In this document: positions 63,352 to 64,000 of the stretch, one piece after another
Layout: every line of letters starts with the position of its first letter
How positions within the stretch are numbered: position 1 is the first letter of the stretch
Source: Beijerinckiaceae bacterium
Lineage (GTDB): Bacteria; Pseudomonadota; Alphaproteobacteria; Rhizobiales; Beijerinckiaceae
NCBI GenBank assembly: GCA_027533425.1
Contig: JAPZUD010000004.1
Span: 1-64,000 of the forward strand
Direction: 5' to 3'
Length of the DNA stretch: 64,000 nt
Position numbers and translations under genes: made by a program
Notes under the pieces: model-generated
What the model saw: only the letters and a program-made list of their open reading frames with translations
Databases searched by the model: none
Told to the model about the DNA's origin: nothing

Positions 63352-64000
63352 CCGCCTGCCGGGCGTCCAGCCGCCTGCGATTGGCCCTGAAAACCTTCGT
63401 CAGCGCGCGGATGACCGCTTCGATATCGCCGTCGCTCCGCGTCCGTTCCGTGCGGACGAGATAAACATCTTCATGGAGGAAGGGTTGCGGCAGGGCACAG
63501 TACTGCTCCAGCTGCGGATCGGCATCTCCCAGCCAGCAGGGCAGGCTGCCGATTCCGACGCCGGCCCGGACAGCCTGATACCGCAGATGCAGTTCGTCGA
63601 TCAGCGGTCCCTGGCTGCGGCCCACCAGCGCGCGCTGCGCGAGTGCCAGCTGGCGCGACATGGTGCCGTGTCCGGACGGCATGATCACCGGGAGCGACCC
63701 CGCGCCCCTGAGGCCATACAGCGCGAAGGACAGCGTCGCGACCTTCCGCGCCAGCAGGCCGGGTTCCGGTGCGACGGCATTCATCCTGAGCGCGATCTCG
63801 GCCTCGCCATGCCGGAGATCGATGCGCTGGCGCGTCGGCATCAGCACGATCTCCCGGGCGGGCGCGGCGGCGCGCAGCTGCGTCACGTTCTCCGAGAGGA
63901 ACAGGGCCAGCGAGGTTGTCGCCGTGATCCGGATCGGGGCTTTCTCGAGCGCCCGGTGCTGGCGCAGGAGGCCAGGCAGCCGGCTGGCGGCCTCGCCCAT
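63308..64000 (-). CDS. LysR-family regulator, N-terminus beyond window
   Basis: The visible 230 residues correspond to the effector-binding domain of an LTTR: APIRITATTSLALFLSENV (start of the domain), DLRHGEAEIALRMN, and GVGIGSLPCWLGD near the end. The HTH part would lie past base 64000, so the gene is cut by the window edge; the Met encoded at 64000 is internal. Its 3' end overlaps the ABC exporter gene by 44 bp in convergent orientation. Confidence 0.85.
   Translation of the reverse strand: MGEAASRLPGLLRQHRALEKAPIRITATTSLALFLSENVTQLRAAAPAREIVLMPTRQRIDLRHGEAEIALRMNAVAPEPGLLARKVATLSFALYGLRGAGSLPVIMPSGHGTMSRQLALAQRALVGRSQGPLIDELHLRYQAVRAGVGIGSLPCWLGDADPQLEQYCALPQPFLHEDVYLVRTERTRSDGDIEAVIRALTKVFRANRRRLDARQAVTPPEPLPASSAPR

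Overview
The window (about 65 % G+C) reads as chromosomal DNA of an alphaproteobacterium of the order Hyphomicrobiales (Rhizobiales). The signs are an Irr-type Fur regulator with a heme regulatory CP motif divergent from a fabA-fabB-(DUF3303)-fabI block, an ActR/RegA/PrrA-type regulator, an MmcB-family gene, an intracellular PHB depolymerase and an NDUFA9-like gene beside tRNA-Leu. I cannot name the genus from sequence alone. No phage, integron, IS element, rRNA or CRISPR array was seen; the only RNA gene is tRNA-Leu(CAG).

Layout. 1-8.3 kb: the 3' end of a flagellin gene with its terminator, then a five-gene polar amino-acid ABC uptake operon with an AstE/AspA-like deacylase embedded in it, a divergent RpiR-type regulator, an ornithine-cyclodeaminase-like gene and a divergent Lrp/AsnC regulator. 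8.3-16 kb: a ring-cleavage-type hydratase, a Nudix hydrolase, Tag glycosylase, PHB depolymerase, a YgjP-like metalloprotein, a Bcr/CflA exporter and a PBP1A. 16-22.8 kb: a translationally coupled CoA-transferase/ThDP-enzyme pair, a membrane protein, and a divergent ALDH7-like dehydrogenase/FAD oxidase pair. 23-36 kb: pyruvate carboxylase, a SAF-domain dehydrogenase coupled to a TauE exporter, the fab block and irr, an SH3 protein, a D-2-hydroxyacid dehydrogenase, an NDUFA9-like gene and tRNA-Leu.

36-47.6 kb is an amino-acid island: transketolase, a D-amino-acid-transaminase-like enzyme, a LysR regulator divergent from dgcN-dgcA (D-glutamate conversion), and a five-gene Dpp/Opp-type ABC transporter. 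Together they suggest scavenging of D-amino acids or D-Glu-containing peptides. 47.9-50.5 kb holds a RegA-like regulator whose phospho-accepting Asp is Glu, a 500-bp intergenic region with a 15-bp perfect hairpin, and an ANL-family protein lacking its catalytic motifs. 50.5-64 kb: MmcB, a GMC oxidoreductase, an RND efflux operon with its TetR regulator, an aminotransferase, MepA endopeptidase, a 39-residue small ORF, a Bug/TTT substrate-binding protein, an ABC exporter and a truncated LysR gene.

Most promising for new biology: (i) the uptake/deacylation operon near 1.5-8.3 kb, (ii) the D-amino-acid/peptide island with a duplicated LysR operator, (iii) the phosphosite-altered RegA paralogue next to the hairpin-rich intergenic region and the degenerate ANL protein, (iv) the CoA-transferase/ThDP-enzyme pair. 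All functional statements are homology judgements from reading; no search was run.
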